Assembly (NCBI RefSeq): GCF_001673315.1
Contig: NZ_LZLQ01000023.1
Location: forward strand, 29,224-93,223
Reading direction: 5' to 3'
Length of the DNA: 64,000 nt
Origin: Mycobacterium asiaticum
Lineage (GTDB): Bacteria > Actinomycetota > Actinomycetes > Mycobacteriales > Mycobacteriaceae
Shown piece by piece: positions 44,311-55,951 of the stretch. Numbering within the stretch: position 1 is the stretch's first letter; each line of letters starts with the position of its first letter. Under the pieces are notes generated by a model. The model was not told where the DNA came from, ran no database searches, and saw only the letters and a list, made by a program, of their open reading frames with translations. The translations under genes and the position numbers were made by a program.

Positions 44311-45435
44311 TCAGCCGAATGGACGGTTTTCGCGCACTCCGCGGTACATGCCCCAGCGCACGATTAACGGCATGACCACGTGCTCCACCGACCACAACGG
44401 GAACCGGAACGCATGACCGGTGGGAAAGAACACCTCCAGGCCATCGGGCTGAATTCCCAACAGCGAACCCCACCGCCGGGTAGGTGCCCGAAACGCGCGC
44501 AACGGCCGTCCTTCGAACCTGGCGCGAATGTTGCGGGCCACCAGAGCATCTCCCCGGTTCCGGGCGGAACTGCGCAATGGGTCGGTCGCCGCCACGTCGC
44601 CGACTGCGAAGACCTCCGGGTGACTCGGCACCCACAGCTCCGGTGTCACCTGAACGAACCCGCGCTCGTCAAGCAATTCCTTTGGCAGCCAAGCGGTATT
44701 GGGTCGCACGCGCCCGATAGCCCACAGCACGGCATCGGCGACGGCAGGGGTTTGTCCGGAGCTCCACCGGACGGGTTCATTGGTGATCTCGTCACCGGTG
44801 AAATGGTCGGTGACCACAGCCCGGTGCCCGGCGTGCAGCCCCACCCCGAGCTGCTGCAACCGACGGTGAATACGGTTCCAGATCCGCGGGTGATATTCGC
44901 CCAGTGGGCGTTCACCGGGAAAGTACAGGTCGACTTGTTTGTGCGGCCAGGTGCTGGCCATGTTGACCGCGGCGCTGACCGCGGCCGCTCCGCCGCCCAC
45001 CACGATCACCGATCTCGCGGTCGCCAGTTGCTCATGAGCGGCGTACAGATTCGCGCCGACATCAGCGGCTGACTGCAGCGTCGGCTGGCGCCAGAACCCA
45101 TTGCTCACCCCGGTGGAGATCACCAGCGCGTCGTAGCGTTCGGTGAAGGTGGCGCCGTCCTGACCGCGGCAGACGACCTCGCGGGCCGCTAGGTCCACTC
45201 CCGTCAGCTCGCCCTGGATCGTCCGTACCGGGTCGAGCCGGCGAAATCTGTCGAACGGAATCCAGTAGTCCCGCGCCCAATCGTCGGGACGGGAGAGTCG
45301 GATGCCGAGTTCCTGGCCGCTCACCAGTCCGGGCTTGACGGAGATTCCGACGACGTCGGCGTGCGGGGCCAGCCGGATTGCGGCCAGCAGGCCGACGTCC
45401 CCGAGTCCCGCGATGACGACGCGTTTGCGGCTCAC
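44311..45435 (-). CDS. FAD-dependent pyridine nucleotide-disulfide-type oxidoreductase
   Basis: 374-residue flavoprotein of the NDH-2/AIF-like family. Seen: VVIAGLGDVGLLAAIRL (FAD Rossmann), ALVISTGVSNGFW, second dinucleotide fold VIVVGGGAAAVSAAVNMAST (NAD(P)H), and EVFAVGDVAATDP (FAD ribityl contact). No CxxC disulfide is present. It probably passes electrons from NAD(P)H to a quinone, protein or an enzyme of the same operon. The start overlaps the end of the DUF1295 gene by 4 bases (45432-45435). Confidence 0.85.
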   Translation of the reverse strand: MSRKRVVIAGLGDVGLLAAIRLAPHADVVGISVKPGLVSGQELGIRLSRPDDWARDYWIPFDRFRRLDPVRTIQGELTGVDLAAREVVCRGQDGATFTERYDALVISTGVSNGFWRQPTLQSAADVGANLYAAHEQLATARSVIVVGGGAAAVSAAVNMASTWPHKQVDLYFPGERPLGEYHPRIWNRIHRRLQQLGVGLHAGHRAVVTDHFTGDEITNEPVRWSSGQTPAVADAVLWAIGRVRPNTAWLPKELLDERGFVQVTPELWVPSHPEVFAVGDVAATDPLRSSARNRGDALVARNIRARFEGRPLRAFRAPTRRWGSLLGIQPDGLEVFFPTGHAFRFPLWSVEHVVMPLIVRWGMYRGVRENRPFG

Positions 45436-46325
45436 GCAGCGGCTCTGCGTGGCGGCCGCGGTACAAAGCGCGGCACCCGATCGATGACGTCCTGATAGTC
45501 AGGGCGGCGCTGTAGGCTCCGCGTCTCCATCATCGGAATGCTCGCGCCAAGGAACATGGCCAGCATCAGCAGCGCCCCGACAAACAACCACCACGCATCA
45601 CCGGGCGATGTCGCCACGCCGAACAACGCCAGAGCAAACCAGAAACTGAACTCGCCGAAATAGTTCGGATGCCTGGACCAGCCCCACATCCCGCGTGTCA
45701 TCGCCTCGCCGGGGCGCCGATCGCGGACGAATCGGTGCATCTGTACATCGGCGACAAGCTCCAGGGTGACCGCAGCCAGGCCGATCACGAACGCGACGAT
45801 CGTCAACCATCGGATGTCGGCCCTGGCGTAGGTGACACAGACGTACACGGGCACCATGCCGACGAAGACCTGCGTCGTCGGGATGAGATGGATTGCGACC
45901 AGGTCGACAACCGCCTCCCATCGTCCCGCGCGCTCGCGGAACATCGGGTAGCGCCAATCTTCGTGGTGCAGGCCGGGAAACCCGTAGACCCAGTTGGCGG
46001 TTAATCGCACCGCCCACAACAGGACCAGCACCGCCACCAGCCAACAACGCAACTGGTCAACCTCGGGCCCGGCCTGACTCCACCAATAAAACGTGAGCAA
46101 CGGCGGGATGACACTCCAATAGGCATCGTAGAAGCTCGAGTTGCCATAGGCACGGCTGAATGCGAACACCACCACGGTGGCCAGCACGTCGGCGATGAAA
46201 GTATCGAGCCACAGCCGACCCGTGTCGGGGCCCCACATCAGCCAGGCGGCGGCCACACCAATCGCGACCACATAGGCGATGGTGACGAGTGCCAGCGATC
46301 GGGCTCTGCTCGTGGTAGTGGTCAT
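45432..46325 (-). CDS. DUF1295/steroid 5-alpha-reductase-like membrane protein
   Basis: 297-residue polytopic protein of the DUF1295 family, whose C-terminal fold resembles steroid 5-alpha-reductases and isoprenylcysteine methyltransferases. Seen: about seven hydrophobic helices; FSRAYGNSSFYDAYWSVIPP; NWVYGFPGLHHEDWRYPMFR; and the signature MTRGMWGWSRHPNYFGEFSF (GLWxxSRHPNYxGE-like), which binds the nicotinamide cofactor in relatives. It is the first gene of the operon with the FAD oxidoreductase and SnoaL-like protein. The KstR-like site about 100 bases upstream suggests a role in sterol or lipid metabolism; the reaction itself is not shown. Confidence 0.85.
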   Translation of the reverse strand: MTTTTSRARSLALVTIAYVVAIGVAAAWLMWGPDTGRLWLDTFIADVLATVVVFAFSRAYGNSSFYDAYWSVIPPLLTFYWWSQAGPEVDQLRCWLVAVLVLLWAVRLTANWVYGFPGLHHEDWRYPMFRERAGRWEAVVDLVAIHLIPTTQVFVGMVPVYVCVTYARADIRWLTIVAFVIGLAAVTLELVADVQMHRFVRDRRPGEAMTRGMWGWSRHPNYFGEFSFWFALALFGVATSPGDAWWLFVGALLMLAMFLGASIPMMETRSLQRRPDYQDVIDRVPRFVPRPPRRAAA

Positions 46326-46422
46326 GTGCCCGGTTCACTTCTCCGACTGTGCTTTTCGGCCATCCGGGTCTCCTTGCCACGCTGCCCGGTCATCCCGGGG
46401 CCTCGGCCGCGGTCGGCAAAAC

Positions 46423-46436
46423 TGTAACACGTTCTA
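46423..46436. promoter_or_regulatory. KstR-like operator TGTAACACGTTCTA
   Basis: Fits the KstR consensus TnnAACnnGTTnnA at every fixed position. KstR is the TetR repressor of mycobacterial cholesterol catabolism. The site is in the 130-base gap between the DUF4235 stop and the DUF1295 start, 98-111 bases upstream of that operon. Confidence 0.5.
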
Positions 46437-46455
46437 TTTGCCGACCGGCCCAGGG

Positions 46456-46731
46456 TTAGGGTGCCGGTGACTCGTGCGTGACGGCCTGGTAACCCCGTGC
46501 ACCCGCCCGGTCGACTGCCGCCTTGACCACGCCGAAGATGAGCCCCTGGAGTCCGGCACCGATCAGCGCAGACCGGGTCGAGTTGCTCAGGTCTTTAGGA
46601 TCCGGCGGAGCCTGGTCGTCATCGCTGAAGCGCTTCCACACTTGACTGAAGACGGCGCCGGCCAGTAAACCACCCGACACACTCGTGGCGATCGACAGCG
46701 GCATGTACAGGGCTTTGGACTTTGCACTCAT
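46456..46731 (-). CDS. DUF4235 small membrane protein
   Basis: 91-residue protein with two hydrophobic segments (LSIATSVSGGLLAGAVFSQV and SALIGAGLQGLIFGVVKAAV) flanking a charged loop (WKRFSDDDQAPPDPKDL), the DUF4235 pattern common in actinobacteria. Function unknown. ATG 46731 has AGGA five bases upstream and is preferred over an in-frame GTG at 46749. It lies downstream of glgX by 112 bases on the same strand. Confidence 0.8.
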   Translation of the reverse strand: MSAKSKALYMPLSIATSVSGGLLAGAVFSQVWKRFSDDDQAPPDPKDLSNSTRSALIGAGLQGLIFGVVKAAVDRAGARGYQAVTHESPAP

Positions 46732-46843
46732 GACGTCCTGATACCCCACCGTGGTGGCGCCAAATCCGGGGAATCAGAACCGCGCCCGGCCACCAGAACC
46801 TAGTGGCCTTCGGGGCGCTCGGTGCGCGTCCGTTGTCCGGCGC

Positions 46844-49018
46844 CTACTCCTCGTGGGCCTGCTGCAGCAGGATCATCGCCCGTCCGTCGACCGTGATTTT
46901 GCCTTTCGGCGGGATCGGGGCCTGTTGCTCCACCTGTCCGGTAGCAGTCGAGGTATCCAACACGGCGAGCCATCCGGAACCGAATTCATCGGGAGGCAAG
47001 GAGAATTCGATGGGCTCGTGGTGGGCGTTGAAGCACAGCACAAAGGAATCGTCGGTGATGCGCTGGCCGCGTGAATCCGTCCCAGGAACGCCCAGACCGT
47101 TCAGGTAGACCGCGATCGACTTACCGAATCCGGAGTCCCAATCGTCGTCGCTCATCTCCGATCCGTCTGGCCGGAACCACGAAATGTCAGGAATGCCTTC
47201 GGAACCGCGCCGTCGTACCGGTGCTCCGGTGAAGAAACGACGCCTCCGGAAGACCGGGTGGCCGGCCCGCAGCGCCGTCACCGACCGGGTGAACTCGATG
47301 AGATCGGTGTCAGCGTTGTCCCAGTCGATCCAGGTCAGCTCGGAATCCTGACAGAATCCGTTGTTGTTGCCGTTCTGGGTGCGACCGAGTTCATCGCCAT
47401 GGCAGATCATCGGCACGCCTTGCGACAGCAGTGTCGTTGCCAGGAAGTTGCGCTGCTGCCGGGCGCGCAGCGCGTTGATCTCCGGATCGTCCGTCGGGCC
47501 CTCGACGCCACAGTTCCACGACCGGTTGTGCGACTCACCGTCGTTGTTGTCTTCTCTATTGGCTTCGTTGTGTTTCTCGTTGTAGGAGACCAGGTCTCGT
47601 AACGTGAAACCGTCGTGTGCGGTGACGAAGTTGATGGACGCAACGGGCCGGCGGGCGGTGTGCTCGTAGAGGTCGGCAGAGCCGCTGATCCGGGAGGCGA
47701 ATTCGCTGAGAATGGCGTCTTCCCCGCGCCAGAAGTCGCGGATACTGTCGCGGAACTTGCCGTTCCACTCGGTCCACTGCGGTGGGAAGTTGCCCACCTG
47801 GTATCCGCCCGGCCCCACATCCCACGGTTCGGCTATCAGCTTGACCTGGCTGACGATCGGATCCTGTTGCACGAGTTCGAAGAACGCCGACAACCGGTCG
47901 ACGTCGTAGAATTCGCGCGCCAGGGTCGACGCGAGGTCGAAGCGGAATCCGTCGACATGCATCTCGGTGACCCAGTAGCGCAGTGAGTCCATGATCAACT
48001 GCAAGGTGTGCGGGTGACCGACGTTGAGGCTGTTGCCGGTACCGGTGTAGTCCATGTAGTACTGCTTGTCGTCATCGACCAGGCGGTAGTAGGCGGCGTT
48101 GTCGATGCCGCGCATGGACAGGGTGGGGCCCATGTGGTTGCCCTCAGCGGTGTGGTTGTAGACGACGTCGAGGATCACCTCGATGTTGGCTTCGTGCAGG
48201 GCGCGCACCATGGCCTTGAATTCCTGCACCTGGCCGCCGGGATTGCTGCTGGCGGTGTACTTGAAGTCGGGAGCGAAGAACCCGATTGTGTTGTAACCCC
48301 AGTAGTTTGAAAGCCCCTTCTCGATGAGAGTCGAGTCGTTGGCGAAGTGGTGCACCGGCATCAGTTCGATCGCATTGACGCCGAGGCTGGTCAGGTGCTC
48401 GATGATCGCGGGGTGTGCGATGGCCGAATAGGTGCCCCGCATGCGATCGGGGATGGCGGGGTGAGTCTGGGTGAGCCCTTTGACGTGAGCCTCGTAGATG
48501 ACGGTGTCGGCGTACTCGTGGCCGGGTGGACGATCCACCCCCCAGTCGAAGTAGGGGTTGATCACCACGGATTTCGGCATGTTCGCCGCAGAGTCCTCGT
48601 CGTTACGGCTGTCTGGTTCACCGAAGTTGTAGCTGAACAGCGACTGGTCCCATTGGAAGCTGCCGTCGATCGCTTTCGAGTACGGGTCGACGAGCAACTT
48701 GTTGGGATTGCAACGCTGGCCGTTGCCGGGATCGTAGGGGCCGTGCACCCGGAACCCGTACCGCTGGCCCGGTTCGACACTGGGCAGGAAGCCGTGCCAC
48801 ACGAACCCGTCGATCTCGGGCAGGGCAACCTTCGTTTCAGTGCCGTCGTCGTCGAACAGGCACAGTTCGACCTGGTCGGCCACCTCACTGAAGACCGCGA
48901 AGTTCGTCCCCGACCCGTCATAGGTTGCCCCGAGCGGGTAGGCCTTGCCGGGCCAGACCTCTACTCGCTCCTGGTCACCGGAGACCGCGGTCTGCTGCGC
49001 ACCGCCGTTAGTCACCAC
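46844..49018 (-). CDS. glgX: Glycogen debranching enzyme GlgX/TreX
   Basis: 724-residue GH13 enzyme that hydrolyses alpha-1,6 branches of glycogen-type glucans. Seen: N-terminal CBM48-like domain (YPLGATYDGSGTNFAVFSEV), NYWGYNTIGFFAPDFKY, VILDVVYNHTAEGN (region I), DGFRFDLAS (nucleophile Asp), LIAEPWDVGPGGYQ (acid Glu), and FVTAHDGFTLRDLVSYN (third Asp). Full length. Tandem GTG starts at 49018/49015 follow AGGAGG. M. tuberculosis treX sits beside treY and treZ; here no trehalose genes are adjacent, so this is probably a second, stand-alone copy. Confidence 0.92.
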   Translation of the reverse strand: MVTNGGAQQTAVSGDQERVEVWPGKAYPLGATYDGSGTNFAVFSEVADQVELCLFDDDGTETKVALPEIDGFVWHGFLPSVEPGQRYGFRVHGPYDPGNGQRCNPNKLLVDPYSKAIDGSFQWDQSLFSYNFGEPDSRNDEDSAANMPKSVVINPYFDWGVDRPPGHEYADTVIYEAHVKGLTQTHPAIPDRMRGTYSAIAHPAIIEHLTSLGVNAIELMPVHHFANDSTLIEKGLSNYWGYNTIGFFAPDFKYTASSNPGGQVQEFKAMVRALHEANIEVILDVVYNHTAEGNHMGPTLSMRGIDNAAYYRLVDDDKQYYMDYTGTGNSLNVGHPHTLQLIMDSLRYWVTEMHVDGFRFDLASTLAREFYDVDRLSAFFELVQQDPIVSQVKLIAEPWDVGPGGYQVGNFPPQWTEWNGKFRDSIRDFWRGEDAILSEFASRISGSADLYEHTARRPVASINFVTAHDGFTLRDLVSYNEKHNEANREDNNDGESHNRSWNCGVEGPTDDPEINALRARQQRNFLATTLLSQGVPMICHGDELGRTQNGNNNGFCQDSELTWIDWDNADTDLIEFTRSVTALRAGHPVFRRRRFFTGAPVRRRGSEGIPDISWFRPDGSEMSDDDWDSGFGKSIAVYLNGLGVPGTDSRGQRITDDSFVLCFNAHHEPIEFSLPPDEFGSGWLAVLDTSTATGQVEQQAPIPPKGKITVDGRAMILLQQAHEE

Positions 49019-49399
49019 CGTGCCTCCTGCACTTTCTGATTGATTCCCCCCGGGCTGTGAGCATCGGCGGTCGGGGGACTGTATATCCGCTGATGTGCCG
49101 CCCTAAGCATGAGATTGCTCTCAGACTTGCGACGTGGGTCGCGCGCGGAACGTCCTTACTGCGACTCGTGACCGCGGCAGGTCGAATACCTTGTGTCAGT
49201 GCGGTTTTCAACAAGAAACCAGGTCGTCGAAGGCGGCTTGACGAGAACCCGTCGCGCGGGGAGCGAAGGTTAGATTGCGACACGGTCACGGACCCATACC
49301 TATTGACTGGTCAACGGTCACAACGGCCTCACCGCTCACTATCGTCACATCAACCACTGCGGACGTCAATTCGCGTCCGACCCCCCGGAGAGGTGTGAC
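49019..49399. other. Intergenic region, no gene recognised
   Basis: 381 bases between divergent glgX and the DUF4185 gene. An inverted repeat TTGAC-TG-GTCAA is at 49303-49314. Otherwise I see only the Shine-Dalgarnos of the two flanking genes. Confidence 0.5.
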
Positions 49400-50911
49400 A
49401 TGTCGGCGGTTCCCCGCTTCGTTTCGGTATCGCTGGCAGCGGCGGCCGCTATTGGACTCGTCCTCCCGATCGGACTCGCTCCGTCGGCGCACGCCTTGCC
49501 GTGCAGCGCGCCAGCGGCCAATGTGCCACCGCCGGCAAACGCCGTGGTGACCAATCCGGGGGGCAAGGTGCTCGGCCCCATGAACAAACGGCCCCGTGGG
49601 GCAAATGACCGCGCCCCGCTGCCCAGGCGGGGTCCGCTGCAGCGGACACTTCAGCCGGGACAGCGATACTCCGCTCCACTTCAGCAGCAGGCACTTGTTC
49701 CCGGCGCCAACCCGGTACCGCCCGTCCCCAATCCACCGGCCGCGGCCGCGCAGCCCCCCGCGGGGCAACTGGCTCCGGAGGCGGCCGCCCCGCCGAACCC
49801 GGCGCCGCCGCCGGAAGGTGCCCCGCCGCCGGAAGCGGCCCCGCCGGAGGGGGCGCCCGATACGGGCGGTGCACTCGGCGGCTCCAATACGTCGTTGGTC
49901 GAGTGGGTAACCGGACCGGAAGGTCCGAACAGGACCCTGGAACGGTTCGGCATCTCCGGAACCGACCTCGGAATCCTCTGGGACAACGGCGATCCCGCTA
50001 ACCATCAAGTGCTCATGGCCTTCGGCGACACATTCGGATACTGCGCCGTGCATGGCGACCAATGGCGCTACAACGTCCTGTTCCGCAGTAACGACCATGA
50101 TCTGTCGCACGGATTGCATGTGGCCGACGGTGATCCGTCGAACAGGTACGCGGGTTCCCCGACCCAGCAACCCGGCTTTTCCAGGCAGGTGATCAACAGC
50201 ATCAAGTACGCCAACGAAGAGACCGGCATCATCCCGACCGCGGCCATCGCCATCGGAAAAACCCAATACATCAACTTCATGTCCATCAAGGACTGGGGTC
50301 GCGATGGAGAGTGGTGGACGAACTACTCCGGCGTTGCGATGTCCACCGACAATGGCCAGACCTGGTCGGTCTACCCGGGCACCATCCGGGCGAACGGCCC
50401 GGACGCCGCCCGCGTCCCGTATGTCGAGGGAAACGAGAACTTCCAGATGGGGGCCTACCTCAAGGGCAGTGACGGCTACCTGTACTCGTTCGGCACACCG
50501 AATGGACGTGGCGGCGCGGCCCACCTTTCCCGAGTGCAGCCGCGGTTCATCCCGGACCTCACCAAATACGAGTATTGGAACGGTGATTCGAACTCCTGGG
50601 TCCCGAGCAGACCGTCGGCGGCCACACCGGTGATCCCGGGCCCGGTGGCTGAGATGTCGGCTCAGTACAACACTTATCTCAAGCAGTACCTGGTGATGTA
50701 CACCAATGGCGCCAACGATGTGGTGGCGAGGACCGCGCCGACGCCCCAGGGTCCGTACAGCCCCGAGCATCTGCTGGTCTCGAACTTCTCGATGCCCGGC
50801 GGGGTCTACGCGCCGATGATGCACCCCTGGACGACAGGCAAGGACGTGTACTTCAACCTGTCGCTGTGGTCCGCATACGACGTGATGCTGATGCACACCA
50901 GTCTCGGCTGA
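49400..50911 (+). CDS. Exported DUF4185 protein with proline-rich linker
   Basis: 503-residue secreted protein. Seen: Sec signal peptide (LAAAAAIGLVLPIGLAPSAH then ALPCS), a long Pro/Ala/Gly-rich linker to about residue 160 (PPNPAPPPEGAPPPEAAPPE), then a five-bladed-type DUF4185 domain (GISGTDLGILWDN, MAFGDTFGYC, WWTNYSGVAMSTDNGQTW, NFQMGAYLKGSDGYLYSFGT, YNTYLKQYLVMYTN). M. tuberculosis Rv1754c has this layout. DUF4185 members have, as I recall, been shown to be endo-D-arabinanases (GH183) acting on arabinogalactan/LAM, making cell-wall arabinan remodelling the best guess. GGAGAGG precedes the ATG. Confidence 0.85.
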   Translation: MSAVPRFVSVSLAAAAAIGLVLPIGLAPSAHALPCSAPAANVPPPANAVVTNPGGKVLGPMNKRPRGANDRAPLPRRGPLQRTLQPGQRYSAPLQQQALVPGANPVPPVPNPPAAAAQPPAGQLAPEAAAPPNPAPPPEGAPPPEAAPPEGAPDTGGALGGSNTSLVEWVTGPEGPNRTLERFGISGTDLGILWDNGDPANHQVLMAFGDTFGYCAVHGDQWRYNVLFRSNDHDLSHGLHVADGDPSNRYAGSPTQQPGFSRQVINSIKYANEETGIIPTAAIAIGKTQYINFMSIKDWGRDGEWWTNYSGVAMSTDNGQTWSVYPGTIRANGPDAARVPYVEGNENFQMGAYLKGSDGYLYSFGTPNGRGGAAHLSRVQPRFIPDLTKYEYWNGDSNSWVPSRPSAATPVIPGPVAEMSAQYNTYLKQYLVMYTNGANDVVARTAPTPQGPYSPEHLLVSNFSMPGGVYAPMMHPWTTGKDVYFNLSLWSAYDVMLMHTSLG

Positions 50912-50917
50912 CCTGGG

Positions 50918-53404
<2,487 letters not shown>

Positions 53405-53425
53405 GCGACCGCCCCACCGTTCGGC

Positions 53426-54826
53426 TCAGTCCTTCCCACGCGGTGGCGGCTGCACCTCCACCCCGGTCGACTCGTGCTCGGGGCCGGCGTCGGGATGTTC
53501 GGAGGGCACCCGGTCGCGGTACTTGCGCGCCTCGCTGGATTCCTGGTCCGGCGTGGACCGCTCCGCGCCGCGGTACGGTCCCGGCTTCGGGCGGGGCTTG
53601 CCGCCGGGGAAGGCCAACCGAAAGATAGTGCGGTGCACTGTGTACCACTGCTTCCCGAAGGGGCCGGAGTTGTACGGCAGCTCATAACGCTCGCAGATTT
53701 CCTTGACCTTCGGAGCGATCTCCGAGTACCGGCTGCTCGGCATGTCCGGATAAAGATGATGCTCCACCTGATACCCCAGGTTGCCGCTGATGACGTGGAA
53801 CAACGGGCTGCCGTCGATGTTGGCCGCGCCGACCAACTGACGTAGGTACCATTCGCCGCGGGTCTCGTCTTCGGTTTCTTCCTCGGTGAAGGTGTATGTC
53901 TGGTCGGGGAAGTGGCCGCAGAAAATGATGGCGTGCGCCCAGATGTTACGAATGACATTGGCCAGGGCGTCGGCGGCCAGCGTGCGCAGGTAGGTGCTTT
54001 CCGCACCAGACATCTTGTCGAACAGCGATGCAGTGGCGCCAACGCGGCCCCGACCCGAGATTCGGCGCAGCCGCCGTCCGAGGCGGGATTCGGTGGGCTG
54101 GTCGATGCGACCCCCCAGGGCCAATTGAACCAGTGTGAACGCCCCGGCACTGATCAACGGCCAGCCGATGTAGTCCTTGATGACCTGCGAACGCACCTTG
54201 ACGCCAATGCCTTTCAGGTCTTTGCGCACCTCGGACCAAGGCTTCTCGCGGGCCCGGATGGCTTCGATGTCCATGTCGTGCACCGCGACGCCCCACTCGA
54301 ACAGAATGGTGAGCAGGAAGTTGTAGAGCGGTTGGCCCAAAAAGTACGGACGCCACTTCTGCCGCGGATCGATACGCATGATCTCGTAACCGAGATCCTT
54401 ATCCTTGCCCAGGATGTTGGTGTAGGTGTGATGGATGTAGTTGTGCGAATGCTTCCACGATTCGGCGGTGGAGGCGGTGTCCCAGTCCCACTTCGAGGAG
54501 TGGATATCGGGATCATTCATCCAATCCCATTGGCCATGCATGACGTTGTGGCCGATCTCCATGTTTTCCAGGATCTTGGCCATACCTAGGCATGCCGTCC
54601 CAAGCACCCACGCTGTTTTCGACCGCGAGCCCAGCAGGATCACCCGGCCGAGCACCACGATCTGCCGCTGCACCGAAATGACCGTCTTGATGTATTGGCG
54701 GTCTCGATCGCCGAGATCCGCGAAGACCTCGTCGTGAATGGCGTCGAATTCTTTTCCGATTTTTTCTCGTTCTTGCTCTCCCAGGTGGGCGAACGGGTGG
54801 TCGGTACGTTGCAGAGTGGAAGTCAT
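53426..54826 (-). CDS. Membrane fatty acid desaturase (DesA3-like)
   Basis: 466-residue acyl-CoA desaturase introducing a double bond into stearoyl/palmitoyl-CoA-type chains. All three histidine boxes are visible: HNVMH (93-97), HSHNYIHH (126-133) and QVEHH (353-357). Hydrophobic stretches flank them, and the C-terminus is charged and Pro-rich (SEHPDAGPEHESTGVEVQPP), longer than DesA3 of M. tuberculosis (about 427 residues). The gene follows its electron-transfer partner (54842-55939) by 15 bases, exactly as desA3 (Rv3229c) follows Rv3230c, so this is that pair or a paralogue. Confidence 0.92.
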   Translation of the reverse strand: MTSTLQRTDHPFAHLGEQEREKIGKEFDAIHDEVFADLGDRDRQYIKTVISVQRQIVVLGRVILLGSRSKTAWVLGTACLGMAKILENMEIGHNVMHGQWDWMNDPDIHSSKWDWDTASTAESWKHSHNYIHHTYTNILGKDKDLGYEIMRIDPRQKWRPYFLGQPLYNFLLTILFEWGVAVHDMDIEAIRAREKPWSEVRKDLKGIGVKVRSQVIKDYIGWPLISAGAFTLVQLALGGRIDQPTESRLGRRLRRISGRGRVGATASLFDKMSGAESTYLRTLAADALANVIRNIWAHAIIFCGHFPDQTYTFTEEETEDETRGEWYLRQLVGAANIDGSPLFHVISGNLGYQVEHHLYPDMPSSRYSEIAPKVKEICERYELPYNSGPFGKQWYTVHRTIFRLAFPGGKPRPKPGPYRGAERSTPDQESSEARKYRDRVPSEHPDAGPEHESTGVEVQPPPRGKD

Positions 54827-54841
54827 TGCGGTTCCTTTCGA

Positions 54842-55939
54842 TCAGAGTTCGAGTTCGACGTCGCCTTCGGCGCTGTTGATGCAGATTCTGATGTCCTGTC
54901 CGGTGGGCTCGCTGACGTCCCCGGAACGCAGGTCGCGCACTTTTCCGGATTTGAGCGTCCCCACGCAGGTGTGGCAGATCCCGATGCGGCAGCCGAAATT
55001 GAGTTCCAGGCCGGCATTCTCGCCGGCTTCCAAAATCGATGTGCCACCGTCGCATTCGGCAGTCGTGTCGCTTTTGAGGAAGCTGACTTCACCGCCCTCG
55101 CCGTCGCCTGCGTCGCCACCGATCTTCGGTTGAAACCGCTCGTAGTGCAGGCGGTCTTTGTCGCCGTTGTTCTCCCAGTGCTCGATCAGAGCATCGAGCA
55201 TTTCCTCCGGCCCCGAACAGAACGCCTCCCGCTCGCGCCAGTCCGGACACACCTCGTCGAGGTCACCCGGTTTGAGCCGACCGCGGTCTGAGGTCAGGCG
55301 CAGGTCCAGGCGCATCCCGTCGTGCCGGCTCGCCAGATCCTCCAGCTCGGACAGGAACATGATCTGCTCACGGGTGCGGGCGGAATGGATGACCAGCACA
55401 TCGTTCATTTCCTCAAGCCGGTCCAGGCTGCGCAGCATGCTCATGATGGGCGTGATGCCGCTGCCGGCACTGATGAACAACATCTTGTCCGGCAACGGCT
55501 CGGGCAGGGTGAATACACCCTCGATCTCACCGAGCCGAACCAACTCGCCGGGCTTGATCTTTTCGACCAGATAAGGAGAGACCACGCCGCTGTCCACTCT
55601 CTTCGGCGTCACGCTGATCAGACCGTCTGCCGGCTCTGGATCGGAGGTCAGCGAATACGCGCGCCAGTGGTAGACACCGTCGATCACCAGGCCGAGCCGG
55701 ATGTACTGGCCCGGCTTGTGGCCCGGCCATTCATACCCGGGCCGAATGAGCACGCTCGCCGCTTCCGAACCTTGTGGCTCGATCCGCTCGACCTTCCCGC
55801 GCAGTTCTTTGGTCGTCCAGAGCGGGTTGATCATCTCGATGTAATCGTCGGGCTGCAGCGGCTTGAACAAGTTCCGGACAGCTTTCAGAAACCACTTACG
55901 ACCGCGAGGTACTTTGGGCTGAGCTCCGCGTTCCGCCAT
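54842..55939 (-). CDS. Flavin/2Fe-2S ferredoxin reductase, desaturase electron donor
   Basis: 365-residue flavodoxin-reductase-type protein moving electrons from NADPH to the desaturase. Seen: FAD region (GQYIRLGLVIDGVYHWRAYS), NAD(P)H region (KMLFISAGSGITPIMSMLRS), and a C-terminal plant-type 2Fe-2S domain with CRIGICHTCVGTLKSGKVRD (Cys-x4-Cys-x2-Cys) plus a distal Cys in IRICINSAEG. Similar to Rv3230c. ATG 55939 has a -10-like TACTAT (55946-55951) 6 bases upstream, so the mRNA is probably leaderless. Operon with the desaturase. Confidence 0.93.
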   Translation of the reverse strand: MAERGAQPKVPRGRKWFLKAVRNLFKPLQPDDYIEMINPLWTTKELRGKVERIEPQGSEAASVLIRPGYEWPGHKPGQYIRLGLVIDGVYHWRAYSLTSDPEPADGLISVTPKRVDSGVVSPYLVEKIKPGELVRLGEIEGVFTLPEPLPDKMLFISAGSGITPIMSMLRSLDRLEEMNDVLVIHSARTREQIMFLSELEDLASRHDGMRLDLRLTSDRGRLKPGDLDEVCPDWREREAFCSGPEEMLDALIEHWENNGDKDRLHYERFQPKIGGDAGDGEGGEVSFLKSDTTAECDGGTSILEAGENAGLELNFGCRIGICHTCVGTLKSGKVRDLRSGDVSEPTGQDIRICINSAEGDVELEL

Positions 55940-55945
55940 GACTTA

Positions 55946-55951
55946 ATAGTA
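55946..55951 (-). promoter_or_regulatory. -10 hexamer TACTAT of a probable leaderless operon mRNA
   Basis: TACTAT lies 6 bases before the ATG of the reductase gene on the minus strand. With no Shine-Dalgarno present, a leaderless transcript for the reductase-desaturase operon is likely. Confidence 0.5.
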
